Source: Ephydatia muelleri (taxonomy: Eukaryota; Porifera; Demospongiae; Spongillida; Spongillidae). From it: DNA of 64,000 bases. The position numbers and the translations under genes are program-made. Position 1 is the stretch's first letter; every line of letters starts with the position of its first letter. The notes below the pieces were generated by a model. It saw nothing but the letters and a program-made list of their open reading frames with translations, searched no databases and was not told the origin of the DNA. The DNA is taken from NCBI GenBank assembly GCA_013339895.1, contig JABACO010000001.1, positions 19,654,367 to 19,718,366 on the forward strand, given 5' to 3'. Shown in pieces: positions 45,563-57,010 of this stretch.

Positions 45563-46305
45563 GTTACGGAGCGAGGACTTCGCTGCCCATCAGATGCCTT
45601 TTCATCACGCTCCCGCTCGGGTCTTCGAAGTTCGTGTTCAATTTTGTCCAGACGCTGTAGCAACTGATGGACCAAACCGTCTTGCAACTGCGACGACGAA
45701 CGCGAAGCCACTGTACCGATCTCGGCCTCTTCCACTTCAGGATGTGTTTTGCTGTCCATAAGAGGTACGCCCACAGCGCCGGACTCAATCTTCGGCAGTC
45801 CAATTTGATACGATTCTATTTCCAGAGTCGCGCTTACTGCCTCATCCAAGGACTTAGGTGTTCTTTGCTTCACACTGAAAGAAGTCATCGGCTGATCCAA
45901 ATGTCTTAGGTAGTGTGAAAGAGCAATCTGAGCCTTTGCTTCTTCCTGGAGAGCCGGGTACGCCTTCTCTACTAACGATCGCAAGTCTTCCGCGAAATCC
46001 GCCCAGCCTTCGGTCTTTTTCTTCCGTCGATTTTCAAACTCTGCTAGATATCGTGCGGTCTGACTAGCGGGTTCGAAACGCTCCTTAAGTGCCTTTTTCG
46101 TATCACCGTAGTTGGCCCTTGTTATGTCGGACAACTGCTGATACGCAATTTGCGCACGCCCGGTCAAGCGCACCTTCAGCCAGAGTACCCTTTTCGCATC
46201 TTCCCACTCATTTACCTCGGCTACGTTCTCGAAGTGGTAGATCCACTGAGACCAGTTCCCTTCTCCAGAGAAACTATCGGGTAACACTAAAGGACGCGAT
46301 GCCAT
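45472..46305 (-). CDS. Gypsy-2 Gag
   Basis: 277 residues starting MASRPLVLPDSFSGEGNWSQ. It has the retrotransposon capsid pattern WIYHFENVAEVNEW, LKERFEPASQTARYLAEF and LSHYLRHLDQP, then one CCHC knuckle, CWNCGRRGHVSREC. It would assemble the particle and bind the RNA. The frame is intact. The stop lies 91 bases inside Pol. Confidence 0.93.
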   Translation of the reverse strand: MASRPLVLPDSFSGEGNWSQWIYHFENVAEVNEWEDAKRVLWLKVRLTGRAQIAYQQLSDITRANYGDTKKALKERFEPASQTARYLAEFENRRKKKTEGWADFAEDLRSLVEKAYPALQEEAKAQIALSHYLRHLDQPMTSFSVKQRTPKSLDEAVSATLEIESYQIGLPKIESGAVGVPLMDSKTHPEVEEAEIGTVASRSSSQLQDGLVHQLLQRLDKIEHELRRPERERDEKASDGQRSPRSVTCWNCGRRGHVSRECYKKQRHQENSKLSAQ

Positions 46306-46312
46306 TTGAGAT

Positions 46313-46331
46313 GATCCTGCCGACTACGCCA
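46313..46331 (-). other. Gypsy-2 primer-binding site, tRNA-Ser
   Basis: On the minus strand, TGGCGTAGTCGGCAGGATC lies two bases inside the 5' LTR. It is complementary to the 3' end of an animal tRNA-Ser (acceptor GACTACG plus CCA). Confidence 0.8.
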
Positions 46332-46333
46332 CT

Positions 46334-46523
46334 TGTAACAGAGTCAACTTGATTATAGTTGCACAACAACAGTGAACAACAACTCACTTCAACACACAGT
46401 AACTCAACATATATGCACCCATCGCGCGTGCATCTATTTAACACCTTTACAAGCATGCACTAGATTACTATGTGTCCGTATACTGTCATGCTACACAATG
46501 TGTCCGTATACTGTCATGCTACA
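46334..46523 (-). repeat. Gypsy-2 5' LTR
   Basis: 190 bp ending ...CATGCTACA on the plus strand. It includes a short internal tandem repeat, ATGTGTCCGTATACTGTCAT, present twice. Confidence 0.95.
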
Positions 46524-46528
46524 CCTAC

Positions 46529-47600
46529 CAATACGTAACTGTGACAACGTCATTAGTAGAGCTTGCACTCATTATTAACATATCATTAATAATTAATTTG
46601 CGAGTTGCATGCAGTTAGTGAAGAGAACTAAAACGTGACCATCCATTTTTTTTTTCATTATGAAATATTCGTTAAAACAACATAAACCCAGCGCCAACGT
46701 GCAACGACAGATCGTTCTGGCGTTCAAAAACAGTTAACCTAAGATCGGTTTACACGGACCTCGTGGGCTTAAAAAATGATATATAGCCTCAGGAAGTTGA
46801 CTGAGCTCCAGCACAACATTCAAGCTAAACTACATAGAAAGTACTACCTTTTTCTAGCCAAGACTAGGGCTAAAGAATTTTCTGAAGCGGTTTTCAAACC
46901 TGGGTACAGTCAAAGGATTGATCATTCCAATCACCATAGCAATGAAAATGGCCAACTGCTGAAAAATTGCTTAGCTAGACAACTTTGTACAGCTGAAATC
47001 TTTTGAACTCTTGGCTGTACAAAGAGAATCTAGATTGGTTCTTTAGTTCGAGATCTAGATTGTGGCATAGCTCTTCCAACAATCCTGCCAGATGGACAGA
47101 CATATCAGTGCCGAGTACAGTAGATGCAAATCATGATTAACTTTGTACCGTACCCGTGTGATTGGGATGTCAAAAATGGGTTCAAAGATGCAGTTACTGT
47201 ATAAGAGTGTTGGGGCTGTTTTCTGACTCCATGGTATTGATGATGGTGAGAGTCTAGGGATCTGGATGGAGTGTGGCCCCGTGTGCCAAGAGCTAGGGGA
47301 GTTCCCTTTCCTTGCGGCAATACAAGCATGGATGCTATCCTGTCATATGTAAGAGATCACAAGGAAGCTAATAATGATTTACCGTCCACAAACTGCAGAG
47401 AATCATATCTTGGATTGGAACAAGCAGTATACAGTCAAGATGATTTCATGTGTCACACTTGAGCATCACATTGTACAATAAGGTTCACATCCAAGTCTCT
47501 TCCTAGGTAGGTGTTCTACTTGCTCCTTGTATTGCTCAAGGGCTATGTGCAAGTTAGTGTAGCTATGACCAGCCTCAAAACATGCACACATGTGTTGTTC
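46529..47600. other. No confident gene
   Basis: Several open stretches of 60-80 codons (46776-47006, 47271-47462) without recognised motifs. Confidence 0.4.
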
Positions 47601-47639
47601 ACTGAGTTGGGAGCAGCAACATCACAATCTGGAAATTTA

Positions 47640-48233
47640 TTTTGAATGCTCCTCCTCATTTCTCCCCTTATCAGATCTCACTAGCTGGTATAATGCCTGT
47701 CAGATCTGTGCACGTGGCCAGAACAAAAGTGGTAACTTGAGTGTTGTTGACATTGAATACACATATTTTCCCCAGAAGCAAGTTCGTTTGATGATGACAC
47801 TCTTCAGTAACCCAGCTGCTGCTCTTTTTTCACTAGAGAGTGTAAGCAACTGAACACTTGTGTCATCATAAACTCCAGCCCTCATGTCTGCATTACAGCT
47901 CATACAGTGTACCACAACATCATTTAATAAATTTAGTACCAAGTCCGAAGCTGGCTGAAGGAGTGGCAGAATGTCTGTTTCGGTATTAATCAATCTGGAG
48001 TGCCCTTTATGTGTTGATATCCTGGTCCAACCTGTACAGTTGGCATAGCCCACTAGCATGTGCCCAATGTATTGTACAGGGGTTGGTATCAACAACCTCA
48101 GTGTACTGACCTTGCTGTTGCTGTTTTTCATAGCAGCCAAATGATTGTCTTTTGATAGTAGTGGCCTTTGAATAGGATATTGTGGTGAGATGACTGGATG
48201 TCTGGCTTTGTTGTTGATCCTTGTAATGAACAT
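47640..48233 (-). pseudogene. RAG1-N-like RING gene, decayed paralogue
   Basis: The minus-strand frame includes HSRLINTETDILPLLQPASD and VVVHCMSCNADMRAGVYDD, which align with LVPGSVQPTPDLTQRLL and VMVSCDTCKRDVRACDYDSH of the gene at 35.6-37.0 kb. The RING cysteines upstream are not readable in frame. The downstream flank also matches (47622-47640 against about 35375-35395), so the copy came from a larger duplication. Confidence 0.55.
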
Positions 48234-48999
48234 ATTATAGGTTTTACACCTGGGATACAGCCTCTCAGTAGTTAGTATACATAATAGTTTTTGTTTTAGC
48301 CTTTGCTAAACGTTGCCACTACACCATGTAATGCTGCTGCACTTGTTTCATGTGATCGACAACTCATATGTTTTGATACAACAATGCGTATATGTATATT
48401 AACAAGCATTTTTATTCATAATAAACACCGATGGATTTCGAGGTTACAGAAAATTCGTTAGTTCTTCATGTAGGTGTTAACTTGCTGTAGTGTTAACTTG
48501 CTGTACCATGTGTGCCAATTGATGAGATGACAAGTTTACATTCAGGACAAATTCCAGAGGTCCGTTGTAAGGACATGTCTAAACACCCCTCCATTATGTG
48601 TTCCGCGTGGCCTTATATAAATGCGCTGTGCACGATGGGTGTGTTTAATGTAGAGCATGCATGACAATTGTTTAATAGTGTAGACTCATGTAGGACGCTA
48701 TTTAATGTAATATAAATCCATTTGCAATACTGATTCATATCGAGAAATCGTCCATACATCGGTGGTCATCTTGCGATTCATTTTCAAATTGAATTTAAAC
48801 ACGTTTAGTATATACAATAAATCGGTCTGATTATAATGTGTACTTTATAAATTGATATCATGAACTGTTCTTTAACTAAAATCAAGACAAAAAATTAATT
48901 TCTACTGCTGGCGCATAATTTATTTATATATCATCAAGGGCAAAGTGTACATTTACAGAATGTGATGCGGCATCTTTGCCTAAGTGTTCATCACCACCA
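48234..48999. other. No confident gene
   Basis: AT-rich sequence, nothing recognised. Confidence 0.4.
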
Positions 49000-49004
49000 G
49001 TCAG

Positions 49005-49222
49005 ACCCTGGACCTACATGTACCAACACAGGCCTAACTTGGACCTACATAAGCCTACCCTGATCCTACATGTACCACCTCTACACAGGCCTAACCTGGA
49101 CCTAAATGTACCTACACAGGCCTAACCTGCATGGAAAATGTACATGTACCTACATCTGGACCTAAATGTACAATTACTACCCTGGACCTTCCGCTACAAT
49201 TACTACCCTGGACCTACGTATA
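49005..49222. repeat. Degenerate minisatellite, CCTGGACCTAC type
   Basis: Repeated blocks such as ACACAGGCCTAACCTGGACC and TACATGTACC, roughly 28-35 bases per unit, irregular. Confidence 0.8.
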
Positions 49223-49920
49223 AGGTCTAAGCTTGTAAGTTTTGTAGCAAAACGCGACAGAACAGTTCAAGCAAGCTACGCTAGGTGTTAGGGTTAGGTT
49301 GCTGCTTGGGTTGTAGGTATGGAACTGGACTGTGGCCTGGTTAATAAAACCACAAAGGAACATGTGCCCGCTGAATGTAGCCAGGCCCCTACCGTCGAAG
49401 GAGGTGCCCACATCTCTGACTGGGACTTAAGGCTTGGGACTTGATGGGGCAAGGTGTAGGCAGTGATGACATAGTCGGGTTGGAGGGGAGCATTCCACTG
49501 GAGGGACATGGAAGAGGAATTGGTATTGAGGATGAGGGGGGAGCTTGGCCCACAGGTGCTAAGGGTGTGAGAAAGATACAAAGTGGTTGTCAATGACCAC
49601 TTGGGGCTTTGTTGAGTATAATTGAACACATAACACATAACCCACACACACATCACGTGCACATGGCACACATGCATGCAAATGCTGCTTGTGTCTGCTA
49701 AGTGTACAAACTGAATGATGACTGCCATTCTCTTTACGCAAGGCAGGAAGAGAAGGCCATAAAACATGTACCTACAACACCAAATCATACACCTGTACAT
49801 GTACCTGCAACACAAACAACATCCACACACATACATGTAAACACACACCCACACACACACATACACATGTGCACAGACACGCATGCACACACACAACACA
49901 CACACACACAACACACACAC

Positions 49921-49954
<34 letters not shown>

Positions 49955-50340
49955 CGTGCCTCACATTGATTTTCATTGCAATACTGGGGGTGTGACACCT
50001 ACATGTACTTACACAGCATGCGGCGTGAGCGGGGCTACAAATGCAAGTCGTGTTCACAGTAAATCGGGGGTGGGGTTTCCCCAAGAAAGGTGCCCCCCCC
50101 TATCCCACACATCATACTGGATCAGCAAGCCGTTTGGATTGGGCAGTGCGTTCAGAGCAGTAACATTGGGAGCAGCCTGGAATGTGGGCATGGCATGTAA
50201 TGTCTTCAAGCTGTTGGAGTTGCTTTGGCCACACCCACCGGATGTGCAGGCCTGTACCAGTATGTATGCTGTAAACAGTTGTAGTCCATATACAGTGTAT
50301 GGTATTGGACAGGGCAGGGATTTACCACTCCCACCCACTA
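49214..50340 (-). pseudogene. Usherin-like FN3 and laminin-G fragments
   Basis: The minus strand encodes, in order: an FN3 end FTAYILVQACTSGGCGQSNS; a broken next domain (FQAAPNVTALNALPNPNGLL); a (GT/CA)n-filled spacer; an FN3 start CGPSSPLILNTNSSSMSLQW, NAPLQPDYVITAYTL; and a laminin-G-like piece, TSFDGRGLATFSGHM, NQATVQFHTYNPSSNL. The ACTSGGC motif near the FN3 tyrosine corner is typical of usherin-type repeats. The frames are not continuous. Together with 25252-26190 on the other strand, this suggests scattered pieces of one large extracellular-matrix gene family. Confidence 0.5.
49818..49960. repeat. (CA)n-rich tract
   Basis: Irregular CACA repeats inside the usherin-like region. Confidence 0.9.
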
Positions 50341-50374
50341 TCCACCCCCTGGTTTGCCCCTAATTTGAATAACC

Positions 50375-50690
50375 CAGGGAGAAGGCCAACAGTATACCAT
50401 ATCCACACTCAACAAGGGCAACAGTATGGGGAGAAGGCCAATAGTATAGGGAGAAGGCCAACAGTATAGGGAGAAGACCAGCAGTACAGGGAGATGACCA
50501 GCTATACAGGGAGAAGGCCACCAGTCTAACAATAAAGGAAGAAGACCAACAGTAGGCCTATAAGGAGACGGGCAATTAACGGTTCGGGAGTAAAGGGAGA
50601 AGGCTACCACTGGTTACAGTACAGGGAGATGTGCACCATTATAGAGAGATGGCCAACTGTACTAGTATAGGGAGAATCTACTCCTTCCAA
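50375..50690. repeat. Minisatellite, GGGAGAAGGCCAACAGTATA type
   Basis: About 15 diverged copies of an 18-21 base unit (AGGGAGAAGGCCAACAGTAT and variants). Confidence 0.85.
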
Positions 50691-51703
50691 GATATGCACA
50701 TACATGTAGGGCCGAACACTACCCACTGCCGAACATACCCTACGCTACTAAATTCACATAGTATACTCACCATAACACCTGCGTCTCAGAAGATGAAAGC
50801 ATGAAGGGCATATGAGTTCGATCCCTGCATGCTTCATTGTGCCTAATTGATGTCTCCAGTGCAAGTGACGCATAGCCGATAAGTTAATTTTAATTTGTGT
50901 ATCGGTTCAATTCAGTATAATTGTAATTCAAATTGCATTAATAGTTAACTAGTTACGTTACAGATATTAAAGTTTATAACGTTAACCACTACACAACTAG
51001 CCGACAATGTTAAAAATTATAAACAGACGCTAGGTATTTCGCAATGACTACTTAGTTTATGAATAAATTATGCGCGGTAGAAATTAAATTGTTGTCTTGA
51101 TTGTAGTTTACGATGGTTAATGGTATAATTTATAAAGCACATATTCACAATCAATTATAAACGTGTTTAAAATTCAATTTGAAAAAAAAAATGCAAAATG
51201 ACCGCCTATGTATGGGCCATTTCTCCATATGACATATCGGAAGTTTCGTTAGAAACTTCCATATAGGATTTGACCCCTACTATGAATGTCATAAAAACGC
51301 GACCCGTCTGTAACAACACTCCCGACGATCGGATCGTGTAGCTTGTTTTAGCAATCGATCTAGAAGTCAAAAATGAGTAGTTTGAGTAGTTTCGTTTTTG
51401 ATTCATGTCGCAGAACCGCGTGGTTGTAGAGAACAAGAATGTACTGCCCGTTCTCGTACCCAGTCTCGGAACAAGGGGCGGGTCGTCTTCTTCTCTTCCT
51501 CCTCCTTCTTGGCAACGCATAACTCGGGACAGGCCTGAACACTTTTAAGCGATCAAAATTTCACCACTAGCTTCAGAATCGGATGGAGGGCTCGCTTTTA
51601 TATAAATAATCGATGTTATACTCTGATACACAATCGACTATCAGCCTATGTCTTGTATAATTAGACATTGTGTGTGAAAAAAAATAATTAAGAAAACAAG
51701 TAA
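50691..51703. other. No confident gene
   Basis: AT-rich. A short stretch near 51450 (TTCTCGTACCCAGTCTCGG) resembles the TCTCGTACCCAG repeat family seen at 29292. Confidence 0.4.
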
Positions 51704-51968
51704 ATAAAAACATTCTCTACGAGAAAGTTGGTGGGATATAGGATTTGAAGGCAATTGGTGGTGTAAAAAGCAAGGAAACAAGGTCTTATCAGAAGGGAAA
51801 ATGTACTAGTCCTATATTTAGCACACAAACAACATACGCCCTAGAAATGTGCTAAATATAGGACTATTACATTTTCCCTTCTGATAAGACCTTGTTTCCT
51901 TGCTTTTACACCACCAATTGCCTTCAAATCCTATATCCCACCAACTTTCTCGTAGAGAATGTTTTTAT
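51704..51968. mobile_element. 265-bp foldback MITE
   Basis: ATAAAAACATTCTCTACGAG at the left is mirrored at the right (CTCGTAGAGAATGTTTTTAT). The arms are about 115 bp and nearly perfect, with a 30-bp loop around 51830-51850. A lone end occurs at 7204. No coding region. Confidence 0.9.
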
Positions 51969-51984
51969 TAACTTGTATGAAGAA

Positions 51985-53165
51985 TAAGATATATTCATTC
52001 GCGAGCTAGACAAACTGTCAGCGTTCTCAGCCCTAATCCGTCTTTGCCACCAAGCAAATGTGGTTGAACTATCATTAAAACTAGGCAATGAAATTGAATT
52101 TTAAGCGGCGCCTTCCAATCGCGCACTTGCGAGTCTGTTGTACTGATAAATGGTGCAGTGGTAGGTGAGAGATTTTCACACTGCTACATATTGTACATAG
52201 ATGCCGTGGTAGAAAATCCTATGAACATGTACCAGTTTAATAAGGACGCCATCAAAAGGTTTATGGAGTTATACACTTCCGATGATTACGATAGAGCTAT
52301 ACGCATTTTGCGGCTACATGATTCAAAAAGAAGACACGAGCTGTACCCGCTATGTTTCAGCAGCAAATACCAAATTTTATCAGTACATGCAGAGTGAAAG
52401 AAAACATTCTTTATCAAATACTCCATGGTATCATGAAGGCCAGTGCAATTCCTCAATAGTCAAATATACTACAGGAGAAGATTCCTTGACAAAACCCTTT
52501 CTACAATGTTGAAGTATACGATAAGAAAGATGAGCTGTAGCTAGACTTCTTATGGATACCTACTGAATTTAGTATATGTATAAGAACGTTTAGTATCACA
52601 GATTTTGTATGCATGCAGCACCATGCTTATGCACATGTACAGTAGAGAGTTCCTATCGATCTTTTAATACACTATAAGAACTGTAAATGTTGCATAGTTT
52701 GTTGTAACGCTCACAAATCCATAACGTGCGTGTTCAATTATAAATGCTGCATGTTACTAATACGTGACACACTTATTGCACTCCTCCCCATAACTTGTAT
52801 AGAACAAACACACACACTCACAAGCACACATAAATTGGTTAAAGTTCATTGTTCACGATAACACACACCTGCTCACACACACACACACACACAAACACAA
52901 ACACACACACACACACACACACATACACCACAATCACGAACACAACTCAGAACCACAACAACATACAAATGTCACACTCACCCGGAAAAGAGCATGCATA
53001 TCAAATAACTACAACAATGAAAACAGTTAGATCCTCCTTGGTTTCTCCTGATGGTGTGTCAGCCACAAGACTAAGAAACTTCTGCTTGGTCTGCAAACAT
53101 TGCACTTGACTGCTTTGGACTGATACTGCTGTTCATTTAAGTTTTAATGCCACCATTATTCCGAC
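51985..53165 (+). repeat. Inverted duplication, unit U1
   Basis: 51985-52990 is the reverse complement of about 56060-57005, and 52991-53165 of about 54850-55025, so the mirror copy was later split by about 1 kb containing other repeats. The shared parts include a thiaminase-like gene end, the CA/GT tract and the CTTTTCCGGGTGAGTGTGAC string. Confidence 0.85.
52190..52535 (+). pseudogene. Thiaminase I-like gene, 3' fragment (copy 3)
   Basis: The frame reads NKDAIKRFMELYTSDDYDRA, then after a frame change YAFCGYMIQKEDTSCTRYVS, AANTKFYQYMQSE. This aligns with the C-terminal third of the gene at 58137-59777. The last bases, GATAAGAAAGATGAGCTGTA plus G, encode DKKDEL and a stop in a third frame. 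Only this end is present, with several frame breaks. It is more diverged than the copies at 58 and 63 kb. Confidence 0.75.
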
Positions 53166-53236
53166 CCCTACACACACACATACACACACATACACAAACA
53201 CATACTTGACTCTAAGGCCACTTGCCGCTGCACTCC

Positions 53237-53238
<2 letters not shown>

Positions 53239-53297
<59 letters not shown>
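53239..53297. repeat. (GT)n microsatellite
   Basis: Fifty-nine bases of GT. Confidence 0.97.
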
Positions 53298-53299
<2 letters not shown>

Positions 53300-53752
53300 A
53301 TCATGCGCATAGAGGCGGATTGAAGGTTGGATATATGCATGTGCAAGTCACGCACTATGCATGTATACACACCATAAAAAGGCCCTATGTCTATCATTGA
53401 AGATCACTTACAGGATGTATAGATCGAAGTATTTCAAAGTTCTGATTAGAACAGTGAGCACACAGTAGAGACAGCTTGAAGATACCGTCATCCGTTTAGC
53501 CATTATCTCTGGTTCAGCTGCGTTAGCACTACTAGTAACATGCAGAAAATACCAATATGCTTTGTGGAGCAATGCACTCACGTGACCTCACTGCCAACCA
53601 TATGATGAGCACTTCCTGCATTTAATTTGTAATGCATGTATTAATGATGCCTTTTTAATTCAAAACGGTTATACATGTGGGATGTGTGCTTGACTTTGAT
53701 CTTGCCATTGAAAATTATATGTCCTATGTCATGATCATATAGACATTGCTTT

Positions 53753-53786
53753 CCCCCCCCCCCCACCCCCCCCCCCCCCCCCCCCC
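53753..53786. repeat. Poly-C tract
   Basis: Thirty-four bases of C with one A. Confidence 0.95.
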
Positions 53787-54494
53787 AAAGAACCAAGTCC
53801 AAGTGTACTATTGACTAGTAGTAAATGATTAATTTAGGCACATTTTATGCTTTGGAATGCAATAAATAAGAACACAAACCCATCATCAGAGAGTAAAGTA
53901 ATGTTTAAAAGATACCCTTCAAAGCCTTACCAACCAACAGTCCCAAGAAGGTCAATGACCCATTGTCCTTCATAGCTGAATAGTTCTGTGACTCTACTTA
54001 GGAGCTCCTCTGTTGCTCTTTTATACATAATTACATTGTGCACTCTCAAATGGAAATGCTCTTCAGACAGTTTAGCTATCTTGCCCCAAATGATGGCCGT
54101 CACAGATGGGACTAGACCAATTCCTTAGTTTAAAAATAAAATAAATGCTAAATATAGAGTCCTGAAAAATTTATTAACATGCAATATCTATTCGCGATTC
54201 AAAGTGGTTTATCTGGGTGGAGAGGCTTGGCTTTATTGTATGTGGGGAAACCCTCTTGACAGAAAGTTTACCTTGGATGTTTCAACATGCCCTATATTCG
54301 TACTACATGTGCATAAAACTTTTGTTTAAGATTGTTGAAAAAATAAATAAATACAGAGTCCCATCTTCACACCCCACAACAGAATTGCCATGACACATAT
54401 TGGGTAGTGTGTGGTTATTTTAACTCAATCATGTCCCATGCATGCAGCACTGCATGTTATGTATACGAATGGCTTACAAAATCGTTCTGACTAA

Positions 54495-54785
54495 GGAGTA
54501 CAAAAATGTATGCCTGACCTTGGAAGTACAAAATGTATTCGTGATCTACAGTAGGGAGCACAAAAATGTATCCTGACTTACAGTAAAGAGTAAAAAAACA
54601 TATTCGTGACCTACATACAGTAGGGAGTACAAAAATGTATTCCTGACTTACAGTAGGGAGTACAAAATTGTATTCCTGACCTGAGTACAAAAATGTATGC
54701 CTGACCTGAGAGTACAAAAATGTATGCCTGACCTGGGGAGTATAAAAGATATGCCTGACCTTGAGAGTACAAGAATGTATTATTC
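54495..54785. repeat. Minisatellite, GAGTACAAAAATGTAT type
   Basis: About ten diverged copies of a 25-35 base unit containing AGTACAAAAATGTATGCCTG. Confidence 0.88.
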
Positions 54786-55017
54786 CGTTTGGAACAATAT
54801 ACGGTCATGCCATGGTATAAAATACATGAATATTTGTTTCACAATTTAGGGGCCGTAATACTGGTGGCATTAAAACTTAAATGAACAGCAGTATCAGTCC
54901 AAAGCAGTCAAGTGCAATGTTTGCAGACCAAGCAGAAGCTTCTTTCTTAGTATTGTGGCTGACACACCATCAGGAGAAACCTAGGGGGATCTAACTGTTT
55001 TCATTTTTGTAGTTATT

Positions 55018-55232
55018 TGATATGCATGCTAGTACTTGTACTGCCTTTGATATGCATGCTAGTACTTGTACTGCCTTTGATATGCATGCTAGTACTTGTA
55101 CTGCCTTTGATATGCATGCTAGTACTTGTACTGCCTTTGATATGCATGCTAGTACTTGTACTGCCTTTGATATGCATGCTAGTACTTGTACTGCCTTTGA
55201 TATGCATGCTAGTACTTGTACTGCCTTTGACA
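55018..55232. repeat. 30-bp tandem repeat, seven copies
   Basis: Seven identical copies of a 30-base unit that includes TGATATGCATGCTAGTACTT. The unit length is a multiple of three, so each frame gives a 10-residue peptide repeat; there is no sign that it is translated. Confidence 0.97.
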
Positions 55233-55639
55233 ATTGATTTGCAGGATGTTTGAAAAATAATGCCTTTATTTACCAAAAATATAAAATTGTACACAGAAGA
55301 GCATTACTTACATGCAAAATGAACAAAAAAGAATAGTTCAGTTTAGTTCAGACTGTGTTGTTTCTTAGGCATATTTTCTGGTGTGAGAACAGAGCAGTTA
55401 TGTGCAACAGCTTAATCATGAATAAATAAAGTCACGTACTTTGCATATACATATACCATACGTGAATGAAAAATCAACAATGACAAGTACACAGATTCAG
55501 TAGAGTCTGTAGTCACTGATTAATTAAAAAAAACCTGTGTAGGCAATTTAGAAAAAACATATTTCTCAGTGGAGCTCAGAACATGTTTTGAAATTGACAT
55601 AAGCAGTTACACTGCCTACCAGTTTCTGCAAATTATGTA

Positions 55640-56120
55640 GTCTTAGATACTAGCTCACAAATGTGGACAGCTGTGTAGCATGTATGTCATGTGGTCACGT
55701 GCTTTGGAATTACATGGGGTTGTGTGCATTTGGGTCTAAGATATATGCAGGTAGATGCTGTGAGGACGCTTTATTAACAGTGAAGGCGGACCAGGAAGTA
55801 ACATACCAGGTGACCTAGTCAGTCAAAGTGTTTGTCACATGTTGCAAAATGTTCTATTTGGGTATTGAATATGGTTTGTTGGCATGGTGGGAGAATGGAA
55901 TGTTTCTGACAGTGACTAGTATTGGCTAGAGAGTTGGAGCCGAAGTAGAATGTTATGTGCAGTGTGTACCTGTTCTGTTATAGTATACGGAAATGCTGTT
56001 TGTAGGTTTTTTTTTCCTCTTTGAGGTTTTATCCCAGAATAGTTGTTTTCACTGTAGGCTTTTCCGGGTGAGTGTGACATTTGTATGTTGTTGTGGTTCT
56101 GAGTTGTGTTCGTGATTGTG

Positions 56121-56153
<33 letters not shown>

Positions 56154-57010
56154 AGCAGGTGTGTGTTATCGTGAACAATGAACTTTAACCAATTTATGTG
56201 TGCTTGTGTGTGTGTGTGTTTGTTCTATACAAGTTATGGAGGAGTGCAATAAGTGGTCACGTGTTAGTAAAATGCAGCATTTATAATTGAACACGCACGT
56301 TATGGATTTGTGAGCGTTACAACAAACTATGCAACATTTACAGTTCTTATAGTGTATTAAAAGATCAAAAGGAACTCTCTACTGTACATGTGCATGGTGC
56401 TGAATGCATACAAAATCTGTGATACTAAACATACAAATTAAATTCAGTAGGTATCCATAAGAAGGCAAGCTACAGCTCATTGTAGAAAGGGTTCTTTCAA
56501 GGAATCTTCTCCTGTAGTACAGTGTATTTTGATTATTGGGAGCAGGAATTGCACTGGTCTTCATGATACCATAGAGTATTTAATAAAGAATGTTTTCTTT
56601 CACACTGCTATACTGATAAAAGTTGGTATTTGCTGCTGAAACATAGCGGGTACAGCTCGTTCTTCTTTTTGAATCATGTCGCCGCAAAATGCGTAGCTCT
56701 ATCGTAATCATCGGAAGTGTATAACTCCATAAACCTTTTGATGGCGTCCTTTTTAAACTGGCACATGTTCATAGGATTTTCTACCACGGCATCTATGTAC
56801 AATATGTAGCAGTGTGAAAATCTCTCACCTACCACTGCACCATATATCAGACTCGCAAGTGCGCGATTGGAAGGCGCCGCTTAAAATTCAATTTCATTGT
56901 CTAGTTTTAATGATAGTTCAACCACATTTGCTTGGTGGCAAAGACGGATTAGGGCTGAGAACGCTGACAGTTTGTCTAACTCGCGAATGAATATGTCTTA
57001 TTCTTCAGTT
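55640..57010 (-). repeat. Duplicated unit U2 (repeat D plus gene end)
   Basis: From left to right: a diverged repeat D copy (55640-56060), a GT tract, and the reverse complement of U1, including a thiaminase-like 3' fragment. The order is the same as in units U3 and U4. Confidence 0.8.
56460..56840 (-). pseudogene. Thiaminase I-like gene, 3' fragment (copy 4)
   Basis: The minus strand carries the same fragment as 52190-52535, with segments corresponding to FKKDAIKRFMELYTSDDYDR and SCTRYVSAANTNFYQ. The final DKKDEL segment is lost by a deletion (…CTACAATGAGCTGTAG). Frames are broken. Confidence 0.7.

Larger units (their letters stand above)
41403..46528 (-). mobile_element. Gypsy-2 LTR retrotransposon, young
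   Basis: Two 190-bp LTRs (41408-41597 and 46334-46523) differ at one position. A perfect 5-bp target duplication CCTAC flanks them (41403-41407 and 46524-46528). Internal order on the minus strand: tRNA-Ser primer-binding site, Gag, then Pol in the -1 frame with protease, reverse transcriptase, RNase H and integrase. All catalytic motifs seen are intact, but the integrase tail has one single-base frameshift near 42042. There is no nested insertion. It is the most intact element in the window. Confidence 0.95.

Noticed and set aside
49702-50363. His/Thr-rich ORFs
   Set aside because: They are readings of the CA-rich tract inside the usherin-like region.
55013-55294. Peptide-repeat ORFs over the 30-bp tandem array
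   Set aside because: All frames stay open because the unit is a multiple of three and lacks stops. No start context, signal or homologue supports a protein.
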